DNA of 7,033 bases, taken from NCBI GenBank assembly GCA_023134875.1, contig JAGLUH010000374.1, positions 1 to 7,033 on the forward strand, read 5' to 3'. The notes below the pieces were generated by a model that was not told the DNA's origin, searched no databases, and worked only from the letters and a program-made list of their open reading frames with translations. This stretch comes from Candidatus Zixiibacteriota bacterium (lineage in GTDB: Bacteria; Zixibacteria; MSB-5A5; CAIYYT01). Each line of letters begins with the position of its first letter. Position 1 is the first letter of the stretch. The position numbers were made by a program, and so were the translations under genes. This document shows positions 4,960 through 7,033 of this stretch, one piece after another.

Positions 4960-5667
4960 CTATCTGCTTCTCTTCACGATGTCTGCAAGTTCTGTAAGGG
5001 ATCGAATCTCGTAGTCGGGCACGATGCCAGAATCGTTCTGTTTGGCGTCTCGATTGAGCCACACCGAGACGGCTCCGATTCGGTTTACGCCAGCAACATC
5101 CGATTCCAGCGAGTCCCCGATGTGCATGAGTTCGCAGGGAGCGCAGCCGGCCAACTTGCAGGCCGCAAAAAACATACCGGCATCAGGTTTCTCGACCCCG
5201 ACGTCTTGTGAGAACACCACGAAGCTGAAGCGACCTGGGAGTCCGCATCGTTCCGGATACCCGTTGCCGTTGGAAAGGAGTCCGATAGAGAAATCTCGAC
5301 GCAGGAAATCCATGGTGGGTATCACGTCCGGATAGAGTTCGATATCCTCGAACCGGTGTTTCAGGTACAGGTCATTCAAATTAGTCGCAAGTGTGTCATC
5401 GGAGAAGCCAAGGAATTCAATAGTGCGTTTGAATGCATAAAACCGGATCTCCTCAAGATTGACAATCTTTCCCTTTAGTTCGGCTGCAACTGAGTTACGA
5501 ATCTCTATCATCCTGTCCACGGTCAGATCAGCAGACACCTGACCAGGAATGTGACGCCTCAGTTCTTTGAGAGTAATTGAAAGAGAATGCCACATGACAT
5601 TCTCGAAATCCCACAGGGTCATGTCACCATCGAATGATATTACTTTAACCGGTTTTCTTCCGTTCAT
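4960..5667 (-). CDS. HAD-family hydrolase (phosphatase-like), C1-capped
   Basis: This 235-residue protein is a haloacid dehalogenase superfamily hydrolase, probably a cytoplasmic phosphatase; the substrate is not evident. All four core motifs are present. Motif I is ISFDGDMTLWD, with nucleophile Asp13 and general acid Asp15. Motif II is GLLSNGN, with Ser132. Motif III is GVEKPDAGMF, with Lys160. Motif IV is HIGDSLESDV, with Asp185 and Asp190 for magnesium. Residues 20-110 form a mainly helical C1-type cap, which suits small soluble phosphorylated substrates, as in YjjG or pyrophosphatase-like members. The length is normal for the family and there is no signal peptide or membrane segment. The start at 5667 is the only ATG before motif I. 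It has no strong ribosome binding site of its own, but overlaps the stop of a short upstream ORF (ATGA), so translational coupling is likely. It lies downstream of the metallophosphoesterase, probably on the same transcript. Confidence 0.92.
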   Translation of the reverse strand: MNGRKPVKVISFDGDMTLWDFENVMWHSLSITLKELRRHIPGQVSADLTVDRMIEIRNSVAAELKGKIVNLEEIRFYAFKRTIEFLGFSDDTLATNLNDLYLKHRFEDIELYPDVIPTMDFLRRDFSIGLLSNGNGYPERCGLPGRFSFVVFSQDVGVEKPDAGMFFAACKLAGCAPCELMHIGDSLESDVAGVNRIGAVSVWLNRDAKQNDSGIVPDYEIRSLTELADIVKRSR

Positions 5668-5714
5668 CTTATCTCATCAAGCTTCGGTGTTAGTTTTGGA
5701 TAGGGAAATTTCAT
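5664..5714 (-). CDS. Possible 16-residue leader peptide coupled to the HAD gene
   Basis: The frame MKFPYPKLTPKLDEIR fills almost the whole 52-bp gap between the metallophosphoesterase stop (5720) and the HAD start. Its TGA overlaps the HAD ATG as ATGA. AGGT, overlapping the upstream TAG stop, lies 7 nt before its ATG and could serve as a ribosome binding site. The HAD gene itself has only a weak site, so reinitiation from this ORF would explain how it is translated. It could also be a fragment of a former longer N-terminus, or chance in a short gap. The peptide matches nothing I know. Confidence 0.4.
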   Translation of the reverse strand: MKFPYPKLTPKLDEIR

Positions 5715-5719
5715 AAGTG

Positions 5720-6970
5720 CTACCTATATAACTCCACAGATTCGTAAGAATTTTCGGATTCTGGACGAAAGCGCTGAAGCTGCAGATTCAACCCATCACT
5801 ATTTACCTGTACTAGAAGGTAGTTATAGTCCTCCACTCTCTGATTACTTCTCCAGTACATTTCCTCAGGATAGTCATCTGACTGAGGAGTTGCTTCATGC
5901 CCCTGTTCACCGCCTCCACCCCCAAGGACAAGATATTTGATCCCTTCAACTTCATACACTTCCGTAGTGTGTACATGCCCGTTAAACACAGTAATGCTCA
6001 GATCAGATGCAAAAGGTTCTATGTAATAATGCGGGTTGTGTTCTTCGGGCAATGGTCCGAACCCGGATTGACAGAATGCAGGATTATGAAACGTGATAAA
6101 AACCTGTCTGCTGCTAATATCAACAGCTTCCTGAAGCCAGCCGGATAAAATATTCATTTGTACCTGGAATCCCGGATGGTTACCTCCCCATTCTGACGGA
6201 TTCCGGTAATCCATATCACCAGTATCAAGGAAGATGAACCGACAACCTTCAAAATCAAACATGTAAACCCGGTTCTCGACCGTAAAACCCATTTCCCGCA
6301 AGTACGGTACCGTACTGAGGAGACCATCGAGGTTTTCATCCAGCCAGGTTTCATGATTCCCGGAAGCGGGAAAATACCGGCCTGGAAGCCCCTCTGGATT
6401 ACTTTCTGGAAGCCTGGTCAGGAATCGCTCATACAAATCACTCCAGAAAGGACTCTCATCTCTGGATGTTCCGAAGAAACCGAAATAGGTCATATCACCT
6501 GTATTGAGGCAGAAAGACGGACCTGATAGAGGATCATCTGCTCCTTCCATGATATCCTCGATGATACTGTTGTATACCCAGGCCTGTCCTTCAGAACGCA
6601 ACACAATATTCGCACCTGGTCCACGAAGCATCAGACGTGGCCATCCATTTTTTAATACTGATAAGGAGTAGAGATCAGGTGCATTAACTGGCCACACCCT
6701 GAACCAGTCAAGTTCTCCGGTCATTGGATCGAAACTCAGCTCATGATCCAGCTGAGCATCCGGACCATAAGCGTACAGCATAATCTGTTCAAAGCACCGC
6801 TCGAGTTCTTCAATCTGATTTACATTGAATGGGAAATATCCCGGGAGTCTGTTGTCGCCAAATACTACGAAAGAAAAAGTTTCGTAATCATCTGCGAAGG
6901 CATTATTAGGAAAAAGTATAATCGAAAAAACAAATACGGACAGAAAAACAAAACTGAAAAGAGATTTCAT
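5720..6970 (-). CDS. Secreted calcineurin-like metallophosphoesterase
   Basis: This 416-residue protein begins with a Sec signal peptide (1-26, FSFVFLSVFVFSIILFPNNA then FA|DD), so it acts in the periplasm or outside the cell. The rest is a metallophosphoesterase of the calcineurin / purple acid phosphatase fold, with a dinuclear metal site. Motif I is VVFGDNR (Asp39), with Asn in place of the His of the DxH form. Motif II is NTGDMT (Asp159), motif III is SGNHET (Asn205, His206), motif IV is TFHNP (His295) and motif V is NGHVHTTE (His332, His334). Between motifs I and II lies an unusually long stretch of about 115 residues (41-155). A Gly5 run follows motif V (350-354). Cysteines at 59, 154, 243 and 300 could form disulfides after export. 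The start is supported by GGGAGGT 5 nt upstream. Substrate is unknown: phosphomonoester, phosphodiester or nucleotide. Base composition looks more AT-rich than the left block. Its TAG lies 52 bp before the HAD gene. Confidence 0.93.
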   Translation of the reverse strand: MKSLFSFVFLSVFVFSIILFPNNAFADDYETFSFVVFGDNRLPGYFPFNVNQIEELERCFEQIMLYAYGPDAQLDHELSFDPMTGELDWFRVWPVNAPDLYSLSVLKNGWPRLMLRGPGANIVLRSEGQAWVYNSIIEDIMEGADDPLSGPSFCLNTGDMTYFGFFGTSRDESPFWSDLYERFLTRLPESNPEGLPGRYFPASGNHETWLDENLDGLLSTVPYLREMGFTVENRVYMFDFEGCRFIFLDTGDMDYRNPSEWGGNHPGFQVQMNILSGWLQEAVDISSRQVFITFHNPAFCQSGFGPLPEEHNPHYYIEPFASDLSITVFNGHVHTTEVYEVEGIKYLVLGGGGGEQGHEATPQSDDYPEEMYWRSNQRVEDYNYLLVQVNSDGLNLQLQRFRPESENSYESVELYR

Positions 6971-6975
6971 TCCAT

Positions 6976-6982
6976 ACCTCCC
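6976..6982 (-). promoter_or_regulatory. Strong ribosome binding site of the metallophosphoesterase
   Basis: GGGAGGT on the minus strand is 5 nt before the ATG at 6970, and fixes the start in front of the signal peptide. The remaining bases to the window edge hold no clear promoter. Confidence 0.75.
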
Positions 6983-7033
6983 GGCTGGTGAAGTAAAATT
7001 CTTTGCTTAATGATTCCGGTCTTCTCTTCGATT

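Noticed and set aside
1..7033. tRNA, rRNA, CRISPR array, toxin-antitoxin or phage-defence genes
   Set aside because: No cloverleaf, direct-repeat array or characteristic protein motif was seen on either strand.

Overview
All recognisable genes in this 7.0 kb window lie on the minus strand, so transcription runs from right to left. No RNA gene, CRISPR array, insertion sequence or integrase was seen. The gene set is a PEGA plus DUF5683 protein, a PorV/PorQ-type (UPF0164) outer-membrane protein, an FN3-domain lipoprotein, a bacterial sugar transferase and secreted enzymes. This suggests a Gram-negative bacterium of the FCB superphylum, perhaps an uncultivated lineage such as Zixibacteria or KSB1. 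That placement is inferred from gene content only; there is no marker gene in the window.

Reading in the direction of transcription, the right block (6970 to 4960) holds a secreted calcineurin-like metallophosphoesterase and then a cytoplasmic HAD-family phosphatase. Between them, 16 codons form a possible leader peptide whose TGA overlaps the HAD start (ATGA). The two genes look like one transcription unit.

Next comes 660 bp without an intact gene (4959 to 4300). It is not random-looking. The minus strand carries protein-like fragments in two frames, separated by stops and by switches at homopolymer runs, plus a perfect 15-bp palindrome. It reads as a decayed gene, a set of tiny ORFs, or a dispersed repeat.

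The PorV/PorQ-family beta-barrel gene follows (best start 4299, stop 3382). A 305-bp AT-richer gap (3381 to 3077) comes next, with several short inverted repeats and a weak candidate promoter.

The left block (3076 to 1) is a probable three-gene operon: an undecaprenyl-phosphate sugar transferase with a strong ribosome binding site, a PEGA/DUF5683 membrane protein, and a multi-domain FN3 lipoprotein that runs off the left edge. The last two genes overlap by one base (TAATG). The set suggests envelope work: making a surface glycan and placing proteins in or on the outer membrane.

No clearly new system is evident. The points most worth checking are the decayed or micro-ORF region at 4300-4959, the Arg-rich insert and unusual N-terminus of the sugar transferase, and the overlap-coupled leader ORF before the HAD gene.
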